Shown: positions 31,922 through 42,000, counted from the first letter of the stretch. The stretch: 64,000 bases of DNA from Mycolicibacterium nivoides (GCF_003855255.1 NZ_CP034072.1:4065585-4129584), one strand, 5' to 3'. Translations and numbers: made by a program. Notes: generated by a model from the sequence alone, not told the origin.

Positions 31922-33103
31922 ATGGATGACCTCGTGCACGGCCACTGTGACGACCGCTTTCACGCAGTACGCGACGCCCTGGCAGACGCGATCGCCGCCG
32001 GAGAGGAAACCGGCGCCGCCATCGCGATCGACATCGACGGTGTACTCGTCGCCGACATGTGGGGCGGGCACGCCGACGCCGCGCGTACCCGACCATGGGA
32101 CGCCGACACCATCGTCAATGTGTTCTCGTCCACCAAGACCGTGACGGCACTGGCCGGGCTCATGCTGATCGACCGCGGACTGATCACCGCCGACGCCCGG
32201 GTCGCCGATTACTGGCCCGAGTTCGCCGCAAACGGCAAGCAGGACATCGAGTTCCGTCATCTGTTGACGCACAGCTCAGGCTTGTCGGGATGGGACCAGC
32301 CGTTCACCATCGAGGAAAGCTACGACTGGGAGAAGTCCACCGCCGCGCTGGCGGCCCAGGCACCGTGGTGGGAGCCGGGTACCGCGTCGGGGTATCACGC
32401 CCTGACCCACGGGCACCTCATCGGCGAGGTGGTGCGCCGAGTCACCGGCAAGTCGCTCAAAGATTTTGTCCGCGAAGAGATCTCGGAGCCGCTGGGCGCC
32501 GACTTCCAGATCGGGGCCGGCCCCGGGGACGCGCACCGCATCGCCGACATCATCCCGTCCGACGAACCGCTCGATCTGCCGTTGGACCAACTGTCCGAGA
32601 TCGCGCTCAAGACGTTCATGGGGACGCCGTCACCGGCAATCGCGAACAGCCCCGCCTGGCGGGCCGCCGACATCGGTGCGGCCAACGGACACGGCAATGC
32701 GCGATCGCTGGTCCGGATCCTCTCGGCGATCTCGTTGGGCGGCACGGTGGACGGGGTGCAGCTGCTGCGGCCGGAGACCGTCGAGTCGATCTTCGAGCTT
32801 CAGCTCGACGGCCCCGACGTGGTGCTGCTCGGACACCCGCTGCGCTGGGGACTGGGATTCGGGCTGCCGCAGACGCAGACCGTGTCCTATGTCCCCGACG
32901 GCAAGATCTGCTTCTGGGGCGGCTGGGGCGGATCCTGGGAGACCTGCAACCCCGATCACCGCGCCACGTTCGCCTACGTGATGAACAAGATGGGGCCGGG
33001 CGTCGAAGGTTCCGCGCGCACCGCCCGCTACCTGAACCTGTTCTACGAGGCTCTGGCTGACGAGGTCGATCGGCGGCCTGCCGGGCGGGCTGCAACCGGC
33101 TGA
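31922..33103 (+). CDS. Beta-lactamase-fold serine hydrolase
   Basis: Class C beta-lactamase-like esterase/peptidase of 393 residues. The nucleophile motif SxxK is SSTK in VFSSTKTVTAL near residue 69, the second motif Tyr lies in ASGYHALTHGHL near 155, and the third-motif region FWGGWGGSW near 326 is the family's HxG-like position without His. No signal peptide, so cytoplasmic. GTG 31916, two codons earlier, is an alternative start. Mycobacteria carry many such genes; the substrate is unknown. Confidence 0.85.
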   Translation: MDDLVHGHCDDRFHAVRDALADAIAAGEETGAAIAIDIDGVLVADMWGGHADAARTRPWDADTIVNVFSSTKTVTALAGLMLIDRGLITADARVADYWPEFAANGKQDIEFRHLLTHSSGLSGWDQPFTIEESYDWEKSTAALAAQAPWWEPGTASGYHALTHGHLIGEVVRRVTGKSLKDFVREEISEPLGADFQIGAGPGDAHRIADIIPSDEPLDLPLDQLSEIALKTFMGTPSPAIANSPAWRAADIGAANGHGNARSLVRILSAISLGGTVDGVQLLRPETVESIFELQLDGPDVVLLGHPLRWGLGFGLPQTQTVSYVPDGKICFWGGWGGSWETCNPDHRATFAYVMNKMGPGVEGSARTARYLNLFYEALADEVDRRPAGRAATG

Positions 33104-33186
33104 TTGGGCTCACAACGCTAGTATTTTGTCGACGCGTCCTTGGACACCGTCTCCATAGGCGCACGAACCACGTCGGAGGTAACCGG

Positions 33187-33549
33187 ATGACCAGCCAACC
33201 GGACCCGGCAGGCTGCTCAGTAAAAGAGAGCCGTGTCGGTCAGGTCAGTGTGGTGACAGTGGCCGGAACGGTCGACATGCTCACCGCGCCCCAGCTCGAA
33301 GAGGCGATCAACTCCGCCGTAAAGAGCTCAGCCCCGGCCATCGTTGTCGATATGAGCGCCGTGGAGTTCCTGGCCTCGGCCGGGATGGGCGTCTTGGTGG
33401 CGGCACGGGAACAACTTGGAGACACCGCGCGGTTCGCGGTTGTCGCCGACGGACCGGCCACCAGTCGACCGCTCAAACTGGTCGGGATCGCCGAGGTCGT
33501 TGATCTGTTCGCGACGCTCGACGAGGCATTGGCCGCATTGAAGACATAG
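33187..33549 (+). CDS. STAS-domain anti-sigma factor antagonist
   Basis: A 120-residue single STAS domain. The phosphorylation segment IVVDMSAVEFLASAGMGVL at residues 52-70 carries the expected switch Ser64. In the unphosphorylated state such proteins bind the anti-sigma kinase and free the sigma factor. The start has a strong binding site (GGAGG). The next gene, 33 bases downstream, encodes the matching ATPase, so the two are the antagonist and kinase of a partner switch. Confidence 0.92.
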   Translation: MTSQPDPAGCSVKESRVGQVSVVTVAGTVDMLTAPQLEEAINSAVKSSAPAIVVDMSAVEFLASAGMGVLVAAREQLGDTARFAVVADGPATSRPLKLVGIAEVVDLFATLDEALAALKT

Positions 33550-33582
33550 CGCAGGCGACTACGGGGTAGCCATTAGGTCGAC

Positions 33583-34026
33583 ATGACACACGCAGGCCAG
33601 TCAGCTCAGTTCGCCAAGGATGTGACGGCCGCACCCGAGGCTGCGGCCCAGATACGCCGTGAGTTCTCCAGTTGGCTGAGCACGCATTTCACGCTCGACC
33701 CAACCAAGGCCAATGATGTGGTGCTGGCCGTGAACGAGGCGCTGGCCAATGCCGCCGAGTTCGCGTACATGAATGCCCAGGCGCCCGGCGTGATGCACGT
33801 GCGCGCCGATTACGACGGGGACACCGCGGTACTCACCGTCACCGTCGCCGACGAGGGCGTCTGGCGCATCGATGAGACCGGCCAGAAGAACCCGGCCCGC
33901 GGGCGGGGGATCCCGTTGATGCGCGCGCTCACCGATCACGCCATGATCGACTCGAACCACGCAGGTACCGAAGTCCGCCTGCAATGGCGTCACATCGATC
34001 AGGACTGCGGAAGCCGCACCACCTGA
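33583..34026 (+). CDS. Anti-sigma regulatory factor, RsbW-like ATPase
   Basis: A 147-residue HATPase_c protein of the RsbW/SpoIIAB kind. The N box is NEALANAAEFAYM, the G1 box VADEGVW, and the G2 box GRGIPLMRALTDHA. Such proteins bind and block a sigma factor and phosphorylate the STAS antagonist. No sigma gene is adjacent, so its sigma target lies elsewhere. Its 3' end overlaps the convergent response-regulator gene by 28 bases. Confidence 0.9.
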   Translation: MTHAGQSAQFAKDVTAAPEAAAQIRREFSSWLSTHFTLDPTKANDVVLAVNEALANAAEFAYMNAQAPGVMHVRADYDGDTAVLTVTVADEGVWRIDETGQKNPARGRGIPLMRALTDHAMIDSNHAGTEVRLQWRHIDQDCGSRTT

Positions 34027-34442
34027 ACAAAGAACTCGTCGATCTGACGGACCGCGCTCATGAACTGGTCGAGGTCAACGGGTTTGGTCACATAGGCGTT
34101 CGCGTGCAGCTTGTAGCTGCGAAGGATGTCCTCCTCGGCAGAGGAAGTGGTCAGCACCACGATCGGGATGTAACACAATTCGGAGTCGGACTTGATCTTC
34201 TCCAGCAACTGCCTGCCGTCGTATTTCGGCAGGTTCAGGTCGAGCAGGATCAGATCCGGGCGCGGCGCGTCTTCGAAGGCGCCACGCCGATAGAGAAAGT
34301 CCAGGCCTTCCTCGCCGTCCCGAGCGACGTGCAAGTTGTTCTTGATCTTGTTGTGCTCGAAGGCTTCCCGGGTGATGAGTTCGTCACCGGGGTCATCTTC
34401 GACCAACAGGATGTCAATGGCTCGGTTGACCGATGCGGTCAC
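33999..34442 (-). CDS. Single-domain response regulator
   Basis: A 147-residue receiver with no output domain, of the Rcp1-like kind. Acidic pocket VEDDPGDE (residues 14-21), phospho-acceptor Asp68 in LILLDLNLP, Thr99 in VVLTTSS, and Lys120 in YVTKPVD are all present, so it should be phosphorylated by a kinase. The GTG start overlaps the stop of the upstream histidine kinase (GTGA), a strong sign of a cognate pair. It probably acts by protein contact rather than on DNA. Confidence 0.92.
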   Translation of the reverse strand: MTASVNRAIDILLVEDDPGDELITREAFEHNKIKNNLHVARDGEEGLDFLYRRGAFEDAPRPDLILLDLNLPKYDGRQLLEKIKSDSELCYIPIVVLTTSSAEEDILRSYKLHANAYVTKPVDLDQFMSAVRQIDEFFVQVVRLPQS

Positions 34443-36016
34443 TGTGGAGTTCCTTCCAACTGGGCTTTTGGCACGACGTCGGGCACGGTCGTGGGTGTCT
34501 CGGGCAGGGTGAACATGAACCGGGTACCGGGCGAGTATGCCGTGTCGATCCAGATGGATCCGCCGTGGTGTTCGACGATCTTCTTGCACAGCGCGAGTCC
34601 GATACCGGTGCCGCTGAAGGCGTCGCGTCCGTGCAGGCGTTGAAAAATCACGAACACCTTGTCCACGAACTCCTCGCCGATGCCGATCCCATTGTCCGAA
34701 ACACTGAATACCCAGTTCTCTGCCAGTTCACCCGTACCGGGCCGGCAGTCGATGACGATCCGGGGCACAACCCCCTCGCGACGGAACTTCACCGCGTTGC
34801 CGATCAGGTTCTGCCACAGCATGGCCATCAGCGTGGGATCACCGTCTATCTGCGGCAACGGCTCATCCGGTCGTTCGATCTCGGCGCCCGACTCCCCGAC
34901 CGCCGTCGCCAGGTTCTTCAACGCGCTGTCGAGTGCCTCGTCGAGGTTCACCTCGGTATGGGTGGCGTTGAGCCGGCCCACCCGCGAGAACGTCAGCAGG
35001 TCGTTGATCAGTGATTGCATACGCTTGGCACCGTCGACGGCGAAGCCGATGTACTCGAGTCCCCGCTCGTCCAGTTTGTCGCTGTAGCGCTTCTCCAGCA
35101 GCTGACAGAACGAGGCGACCTTCCGCAACGGCTCCTGGAGATCGTGCGATGCGACGTAGGCGAACTGCTCGAGTTCGGCATTGGATCTGCGCAACTCCTC
35201 GGCCTGCTGATCGAGGGCTTCCCGGGCAGACCGCGATGCATCGAGTTCATCGACAACCCGCTGCCGCATATCCTCGACGTCGGCGGCCATGGCCCGAATA
35301 TCCTTGGGGCCCTTGGGGATGATGCGTTCGGAGAAGTTCCCCTCGGTGATCCGGCGACACGAGGCTGCCAACGCGGCAAGTGGCCGGGTGACGGCACTGC
35401 GCACCAGCATCGTCAACAACACCGCCATGATGAAGAAAGCCGCGATCATCGCGATCACCACGCCGTCACGCCAGCCCCGAACATGGGCCAGCTCATCCAC
35501 GCTGGCCTGCCTGGCCTGACTGAGGTTGGTGTTCTGCACATCGAAAAGCCCACGCAGGCCGTCGAATTCCCTCTTACCGCGATCCGCGGAACGGGTGTCG
35601 ACGACCGTGGGCCGGCCGACCTGGATGCCGGCGACGAGCGGCTCTGCATAGTTGGCCCGCCATGCCGCCGCCGCCGTCTCGATCGAGTCCAGATCGGCCA
35701 GCAGATCGTCGTGGCCGGCCAGGTAACCGCGGATGTCCGCTGCCGCCGCCGCTTCGGCGCCCTGCCCGTCGCCGTAGGGCTCCAGGAACCGAGGGTCGGC
35801 GGCAATGGCGTATCCACGCACGGCCGTCTCCTGGTCCCGCAGGGCGGCCTGCAGTTGGTACGCAGCAACCCGAGCGGGCTGAATGTTGGCGATCAGCTCT
35901 CGCGATACGGCGTCGGTGCGGCTCACCAGCGCGATACCGGCGACCGCACCGGTCAGGACGATCACACACATCACCGACACCAGCAGGTTCTGCCAGCCTT
36001 GCACCGTGAGTTTCAT
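34439..36016 (-). CDS. Sensor histidine kinase (CHASE3-HAMP-HisKA-HATPase)
   Basis: A 525-residue membrane kinase. Helix one covers about residues 10-31, an extracellular CHASE3-like helical sensor 32-184, helix two 185-205, HAMP 206-258, and a coiled coil to 285. The phospho-acceptor His291 lies in ASHDLQEPLRKV. The ATPase has the N box WQNLIGNAVKF (401-411), DNGIGIG and GTGIGLALCKK. It overlaps the response regulator gene by four bases and the PP2C gene by four, making one unit. Confidence 0.92.
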   Translation of the reverse strand: MKLTVQGWQNLLVSVMCVIVLTGAVAGIALVSRTDAVSRELIANIQPARVAAYQLQAALRDQETAVRGYAIAADPRFLEPYGDGQGAEAAAAADIRGYLAGHDDLLADLDSIETAAAAWRANYAEPLVAGIQVGRPTVVDTRSADRGKREFDGLRGLFDVQNTNLSQARQASVDELAHVRGWRDGVVIAMIAAFFIMAVLLTMLVRSAVTRPLAALAASCRRITEGNFSERIIPKGPKDIRAMAADVEDMRQRVVDELDASRSAREALDQQAEELRRSNAELEQFAYVASHDLQEPLRKVASFCQLLEKRYSDKLDERGLEYIGFAVDGAKRMQSLINDLLTFSRVGRLNATHTEVNLDEALDSALKNLATAVGESGAEIERPDEPLPQIDGDPTLMAMLWQNLIGNAVKFRREGVVPRIVIDCRPGTGELAENWVFSVSDNGIGIGEEFVDKVFVIFQRLHGRDAFSGTGIGLALCKKIVEHHGGSIWIDTAYSPGTRFMFTLPETPTTVPDVVPKAQLEGTPQ

Positions 36017-37245
36017 ACCGGTGAACGCTCCACTCTGATCAGCGCGATGTCATCGCTGAGACCGCCGTGCGGACGCGCGCGGGATTCGACCTCGCCGATC
36101 AGTGCATCGATGAAGTCGCGTCCGGGCAGCTCCGCCAGCGAGTTCGCCAGTTCGAGCAGGCCTCCTTCACCGAGACGTTCGCCGCCGGGGCCCGCGTGTC
36201 CCTCGAACAATCCGTCGGTGAGCAGCACCAGACCGTGTCCTTCAGGCAGTGCCAGCCGGTTGACGGGCCACTCCTTGGCCCCCAGCCCGAGCGCGGAGCC
36301 CGCGGTGGGCTCAATCCATCGCACGGCATTGCCGCCGTGTAGCAGCAGACCCGGATGTCCGGCCCGAACCACGTCGTACTGCCCGCTGTCGGGATCGAGC
36401 GCCACGCTGAGCAGGGTCGCGAAGATTCCCGGTCCGTGGCGCTCGGTGGTCAGGATACGGTCGAGCTGACGCATCCGCTCGTTGCCCCGCAACCCGGCGA
36501 ATGTGAGTGCGCGCCAACCGATCCGCAAAGCCACGCCGAGGGCGGCCTCGTCGGGGCCGTGTCCGGCGACGTCGCCCATCATCACGTGCACGGTCCGGTC
36601 GGGGGTCTGCACGATGTCGTAGAAGTCTCCGCCCAACAGCGCATCCCGACGGCTGGGCAGAGACTTGGTGACGATCTCGACACCCGGATCGTCCAGGAGC
36701 AACGCCGAGGGCAGCAGGCCGCGCTCGAGGCGAGCATTCTCCCGTTCACGCAGCCGGCTGGCGTGCAGGTCCACCGCCGTCAGCTCGGCGCGCTTGCGCT
36801 CGATGGCGTACACCAACGCACGTCGCAGCATCTCCGGATCGACGCGTCCCTTGACGAGATAGTCCTGCGCGCCCGAAGCGACCGCGGATACGCCGAAATG
36901 CTCGTCGTTGAGACCGGTGAGCACGATGACCGGAATAGCGGGGTCCAGTCTGCCCAGCCGGTGCAGCGCATCAATGCCCTGCGCGTCTGGCAGATTCAGG
37001 TCGAGCAGTACACAGTCGGGGCGGTCATCGACCAACACGCGTTCGGCGGCCGCCATGGACTGCACCCAGGCCAGGTCGATGTCAGCGGTGTCGGCCAGAT
37101 CGGCGATCTGCTCTTCGACCAGCAGTGCGTCACCACGGTCGTCCTCGACCAACAACAGAGACAATCGCCGTCCCAGAGCGGGACCGGCGAGTGTGGCTGA
37201 GGGATACGGCTGCTCCGCGCGCATGGGATCACGTCCTTCACTCAC
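36013..37245 (-). CDS. Receiver-PP2C (SpoIIE-type) phosphatase
   Basis: A 410-residue fusion. The receiver (residues 28-145) has acidic LLVEDDRGD, Asp82 in VLLDLNLPD and Lys132 in YLVKGR. A helical linker leads to a PP2C/SpoIIE phosphatase: LLGGDFYDIV near 205, GDVAGHGPDEAALG near 225, LTDGLFEGHAG, and LSDDIALIRV near the end give the metal-binding Asp set. Such enzymes dephosphorylate the STAS antagonist. It is the first gene of a coupled phosphatase-kinase-regulator operon facing the STAS/anti-sigma pair. Confidence 0.92.
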   Translation of the reverse strand: MSEGRDPMRAEQPYPSATLAGPALGRRLSLLLVEDDRGDALLVEEQIADLADTADIDLAWVQSMAAAERVLVDDRPDCVLLDLNLPDAQGIDALHRLGRLDPAIPVIVLTGLNDEHFGVSAVASGAQDYLVKGRVDPEMLRRALVYAIERKRAELTAVDLHASRLRERENARLERGLLPSALLLDDPGVEIVTKSLPSRRDALLGGDFYDIVQTPDRTVHVMMGDVAGHGPDEAALGVALRIGWRALTFAGLRGNERMRQLDRILTTERHGPGIFATLLSVALDPDSGQYDVVRAGHPGLLLHGGNAVRWIEPTAGSALGLGAKEWPVNRLALPEGHGLVLLTDGLFEGHAGPGGERLGEGGLLELANSLAELPGRDFIDALIGEVESRARPHGGLSDDIALIRVERSPV

Positions 37246-37350
37246 TGAGGCCGCCCGGTCGCGCTGACCTCTGCATTAGTGACGACGTGGTCGAGAGTAC
37301 CTAGACGCGGGCGTCAATTCCCCGGCAGTCGACCAATTACGGGCTTGAGA

Positions 37351-37758
37351 TCAGGAGGCCCGGGCCTGCGAGCGCAGCTCCAGCCTGCGCAGCACGTCGC
37401 CGCCCAGAACCCGCGCATCCTGGCCCGGCGTGGCCGGGATGAGGGTGACGCCGTCGGCGACCTCGGCGGCCTCGATGTCGGCGATCAGACCGGTCAGGCC
37501 GTCAACAGTCCCGACGTACCGCACCTCGGCCTCGGGTCCGGCGACCGTCAGGCTGCAACGCGCTGAGCGGTAGTCCCCGGCCACCGCGACGGTGACATCG
37601 AGGATCACGGAGAGGGCCTCGTCCTCGGACTTGAGACCGGACCGGATCCGGCGCGCCTGGGCCAGGTCGGACGCAGAGATGCGCGCCGTCGGCTCGTCGC
37701 CGTCGGTCAGCTCGGTCCAGGTCTCGTCGTCCGCCACGAATATCCGCACCCCGGCCAC
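37351..37758 (-). CDS. Conserved hypothetical protein
   Basis: A 135-residue acidic, probably soluble protein. It begins MAGVRIFVADDETWTEL and has alternating beta-strand-like and helical stretches but no motif I recognise. It stands alone between the signalling module and the TerC gene. Codon use looks like its neighbours, so it is probably a real gene. No function can be proposed. Confidence 0.65.
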   Translation of the reverse strand: MAGVRIFVADDETWTELTDGDEPTARISASDLAQARRIRSGLKSEDEALSVILDVTVAVAGDYRSARCSLTVAGPEAEVRYVGTVDGLTGLIADIEAAEVADGVTLIPATPGQDARVLGGDVLRRLELRSQARAS

Positions 37759-37813
37759 GCTAAGTGCAAATACCGCACCTGCCCAGAGTTACGTTCAGGC
37801 GGAATGCAAGGAA

Positions 37814-38782
37814 CTAACGCGCGTCCCGCACCCGCGTCTTGTACAGACTCGCGACGGTGGTGATGGCCAACGTCACCACGATCACGCCGAGGCTGGCCAG
37901 CGTCGGGATCTCCGGGACGTGCACCGGCTCGCCGCCGTTGATGAACGGCAGTTCGTTCTCGTGCAGTGCGTGCAGCACCAGCTTGACGCCGATGAAGGCC
38001 AGGATGAACGCCAGCCCCTGCGACAGGTACACCAGCCGCTTGAGCAGGTCACCGAGCAGGAAGTACAGCTGCCGCAGGCCCATCAGGGCGAACACGTTGG
38101 CGGTGAACACCAGGTAGGGCTCCTGGGTCAGCCCGTAGATCGCCGGGATCGAGTCCAGCGCGAACAGCAGGTCGGTGGTGCCCAGCGCGACGATCACCAG
38201 GAACATCGGCGTCATCAGCCGCTTGCCGTTCTCGTGCACCCACAGCTTCAGGCCGTCCCACTGGTCCGTGGTGCGCAGGTGCTTGCGGGCGAAGCGCACC
38301 ACGCCGTTGTCGCCGTCGTCGTCGTGGTCGGTGTCACGGACCAGGTTGATCGCGGTGTACACCAGGAATGCGCCGAAGATGTAGAACACCCAGGAGAACT
38401 GGTTGATGGCCACCGCGCCGAGCGCGATGAAGACACCGCGGAAGATCAGCGCCAGGATGATGCCGACCAGCAGGGCCTGCTGTTGATACACCCTCGGCAC
38501 CTTGAAGCTGGCCATGATGATCAAGAAGATGAACAGGTTGTCGACCGACAGGCTGTATTCGGTGAGCCATCCGGCGAAGAACTCCAGCCCGAACTGGCTG
38601 CCGTGGAAGTACCAGACCCATACGCCGAAGGCCACCGCCATGCCGATGTAGATCGACAGGTACGTCGCAGTCTCACGTGTGGTGGGTTCGTGTGGGCGCC
38701 GCCCGATCACGATGACGTCGAACAGCAGAACGGCGATCGTCACAGCGAGGGTGACAATCCATTCCAGCTGGGTTACCTGCAT
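37814..38782 (-). CDS. TerC-family integral membrane protein
   Basis: A 322-residue membrane protein of the TerC/Alx family, proposed metal (manganese) exporters. Eight to nine helices are visible; FAGWLTEYSLSVDNLFIFLIIM near residue 82 and FALDSIPAIYGLTQEP near 202 carry the conserved acidic residues (Glu, Asp-Asn and Asp) of the two TerC motifs. A cytoplasmic loop holds an acidic DHDDDGD run. The start at 38782 lies seven bases from the ribosome binding site GGAGG, which is part of the predicted switch described separately. The gene is divergent from the NRPS gene. Confidence 0.93.
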   Translation of the reverse strand: MQVTQLEWIVTLAVTIAVLLFDVIVIGRRPHEPTTRETATYLSIYIGMAVAFGVWVWYFHGSQFGLEFFAGWLTEYSLSVDNLFIFLIIMASFKVPRVYQQQALLVGIILALIFRGVFIALGAVAINQFSWVFYIFGAFLVYTAINLVRDTDHDDDGDNGVVRFARKHLRTTDQWDGLKLWVHENGKRLMTPMFLVIVALGTTDLLFALDSIPAIYGLTQEPYLVFTANVFALMGLRQLYFLLGDLLKRLVYLSQGLAFILAFIGVKLVLHALHENELPFINGGEPVHVPEIPTLASLGVIVVTLAITTVASLYKTRVRDAR

Positions 38783-38789
38783 CAAAAAT

Positions 38790-38814
38790 CCTCCGGTCGT
38801 CAGAACGCCGGAGG
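38790..38814 (-). promoter_or_regulatory. RBS-sequestering hairpin of the terC leader
   Basis: On the minus strand CCTCCGG (38814-38808) is complementary to CCGGAGG (38796-38790), which holds the GGAGG ribosome binding site of the terC start. Forming this hairpin hides the site. The same CCTCCG is also the closing strand of riboswitch helix P1, so the two folds exclude each other. Confidence 0.75.
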
Positions 38815-38914
38815 TCTCTTCCACCGGAAACACGCACCGGTCCGCGACACCGATCGATCATTGACGACCGACGTGATGACGACATCGCAGCGAAGGAATA
38901 CTCCCCTCCGCCGA
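38806..38914 (-). promoter_or_regulatory. Predicted manganese riboswitch (yybP-ykoY)
   Basis: Read on the minus strand the leader begins CGGAGGGGAGTA, includes CGTCATCACG in the place of the conserved CGUCAACAU loop, and closes with GAGACCTCCG. These are the conserved parts of yybP-ykoY RNAs. P1 is CGGAGG (38910-38905) with CCTCCG (38814-38809). A TerC/Alx-type gene is a classical target. Assignment is by motif; the middle region diverges from the strict consensus. Confidence 0.78.
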
Positions 38915-39019
38915 CCAGTCTGCCTGACGGATCCCACGAACCGAAATCGAACCGGCACGCCGGGCCGACCCGCCGTGCGCCACTGGGCCGTCGCGGCGGG
39001 GGCTTAGTAGTTTGTACTC

Positions 39020-42000
39020 GTGACAGCTCCCGCCGGTCCGCACGAGATTCCTCCGCAGTACGTGCTATCCCCACTGGCCCCCGAGCCGCGCACGCTCGTC
39101 GACATCCTGCACGACACGGCCCGGCGTTTTCCCGACGCGCCCGCCCTCGACGACGGCGCCGTCCAGCTGACCTACGCCGAGCTGATCGCCGACGTCGCCG
39201 ACAGCGTGGCCTGGCTGGCGGCGCGTGGAATCGGCCGCGGCGACCGGCTCGGAATCCGGATGCCCTCGGGCAGCTATGCGCTGTACGTGGCGATCCTGTC
39301 GGTGCTGGCCTGTGGTGCGGCCTACGTCCCGGTCGATGCCGACGACCCCGACGAACGGGCCGAGCTGGTGTTCGGCGAGGCCAATGTGGTCGGCGTGATC
39401 ACCGAGGCCGGCCTGGTGCGCGGGCCCGGTTCGTCGCGGGGCTGGCGAGCCGCCGAGCCGCTGGGGCGCGATGACGCCTGGATCATCTTCACCTCGGGAT
39501 CGACGGGCACTCCGAAAGGTGTGGCCGTCACCCATCGCAGCGCTGCGGCGTTCGTCGATGCCGAAGCACGAATGTTCCTGCAGGACAACCCGATCGGCCC
39601 GGGAGACCGGGTACTGGCCGGACTTTCGGTCGCCTTCGACGCGTCCTGCGAGGAGATGTGGCTGGCCTGGCGGCACGGCGCCTGCCTGGTGCCCGCACCG
39701 CGGTCACTGGTGCGCAGCGGCATGGACCTGGGCCCATGGCTCGTCTCGCGGGACATCACGGTCGTCTCCACGGTGCCGACCCTGGCCGCATTGTGGCCGG
39801 CCGAGGCGCTGGAAGCGGTACGGCTCTTGATCTTCGGAGGCGAGGCCTGCCCGCCCGAGCTGGCGGCCCGGCTCGCGGTGGACGGCCGCGAGGTGTGGAA
39901 CACCTACGGCCCCACAGAGGCGACCGTCGTGGCCTGCGCCGCACAGCTGGACGGCCAGGGACCGGTCAGCATCGGCCTGCCGCTGGCCGGCTGGGACCTG
40001 GCGGTGGTGGACAAAGACGGCCTGCCGGTGGCGATCGGCGACGTCGGCGAACTCGTGATCGGCGGAGTGGGTCTGGCCCGCTACCTCGACCCCGACAAGG
40101 ACGCCGAGAAGTACGCGCCCATGCCGACGCTGGGCTGGAACCGCGCCTACCGCAGCGGCGACCTGGTACGCCTGGAGGCCGACGGCCTCTACTTCCAGGG
40201 CCGCGCCGACGATCAGGTCAAGGTCGGCGGCCGTCGCATCGAACTCGGCGAGGTCGACAACGCGCTCGTTCACCTGCCCGGCGTGAGTGGTGGCGCGGCG
40301 GCGGTACGCAAGACCGCCAGCGGCACCCCGCTGCTGGTCGGCTACATCGCCAGCACAGACCCCGATTTCGACCTGGCCGCCGCCCGGGCCGCACTGTCGG
40401 AGTCGCTGCCGGCCGCCCTGGTGCCCCGGCTGGTGCTGCTCGACGAACTCCCCACCCGCACGTCGGGCAAGGTGGACCGCAACGCACTGCCCTGGCCGCC
40501 GCCGGGAGATGCCGATCAGGACGCCCCGCAGCTCGACGGCACCATGGGCTGGCTGGCCGGGCTGTGGCGCGACGTGCTCGGCACGCCCGTCGAAGGGCCG
40601 GAGGCCGATTTCATCGCGCTGGGCGGCGGTTCACTGTCCGCCGCGCAGTTGGTCGCGGCGCTGCGCCAGCGCTACCCGCTGGTGACCGTCGCCGACCTCT
40701 ACGACCATCCTCGGCTCGGCTCACTGGCCGGCTATCTCGACGAGCTCAGGCCGCCGCCGCAAATCCAGATCCGCGAGGTCAAACCGACGCCGCTGCTCAC
40801 CCAGGCCGCACAGGTCGCGTTGTCGCTGCCGTTGGCCACCCTCACCGCCATGCAGTGGGTGGTCTGGCTGGCGCTGCTGAACAATGTGGCCGCCCAGACG
40901 GGGATCGTGTCCTGGGCGCATCCGCTCAGCTGGTGGTGGGTGTTGGCCGGATTCCTGCTGTTCGTCACTCCCCTGGGTCGCATGGGCATCGCGGTGCTGT
41001 TCGCCCGGATGCTGCTAACCGGACTAGAGCCCGGCACCTATCGCCGCGGCGGGCTGGTCCACCTGCGGGTCTGGATCGCCGAGCGGTTGGCCGATGCCAG
41101 CGGCGCGGAGAACCTGGCCGGTGCGCCGTGGATGGTCTACTACGCCCGCGCCCTGGGCAACAGCGTCGGCAAGGGCGTCGACATGCACTCGGCCCCGCCG
41201 GTCACCGGGATGCTCAAGATCGGCCACCGCGCCTCCGTCGAGCCCGAGGTGGACCTGACCGGGCACTGGATCGACGGCGACCTGTTCCACGTCGGACCGG
41301 TGTCGATCGGCAACGACGCCACGATCGGTGCCCGCACCACCCTGCTGCCCGGTGCGAGCGTCGGCAAGAACGCCGACGTCGCCCCCGGATCGGCCGTGGT
41401 CGGCAAGGTGAAGAACGGTCAGTTCTGGAAGGGCTCGCCCGCCGTGAAATCCGGCAAGGCCCGCCACCCCTGGCCCGACCACCGGCCGGGGCGCGCCCCG
41501 GTGTGGGTCGCGGTGTACGGCGTGTCCTCGCTGCTGCTGGCCGGCCTGCCGCTGCTGGCCCTGGCCGCGGGCCTGGCCGTGATCGTCTGGGGCGTGCACG
41601 ACACCGCCTCACCGGCCGACGCCCTGCTGCCCGCGCTCGCGTGGACCCCGGCCGCGGCGGCCGTCGCGCTGCTGACCTACGCCGCGCTGACTGTGATCGG
41701 GGTGCGCATCCTGTCGGTGCGGCTCTCGGAGGGGTATCACCCTGTGCGCAGCCGGGTGGGCTGGCAGTTGTGGACCACCGAACGCCTGATGGACGCGGCC
41801 CGCAACTACCTGTTCCCGATCTATGCCAGCCTGCTCACCCCGTGGTGGCTGCGGCTGCTCGGCGCGAAAGTCGGTAAGGACACCGAGATCTCGACCGCCC
41901 TGTTCACCCCCAAGTTCACCGAGGTGCAGGACGGCGCGTTCCTGGCCGACGACACCATGGTGGCGTCCTACGAACTGGGCGGCGGCTGGATCCACGTCGC

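Noticed and set aside
33550..33582. SigF-type promoter before the anti-sigma gene (GGGTAG)
   Set aside because: Only a -10-like piece is present; no GTTT -35 at proper spacing, so not called.
39658..41877. 739-codon frame within the NRPS gene in another frame
   Set aside because: Arg/Pro/Gly-rich out-of-frame reading of a certain gene.
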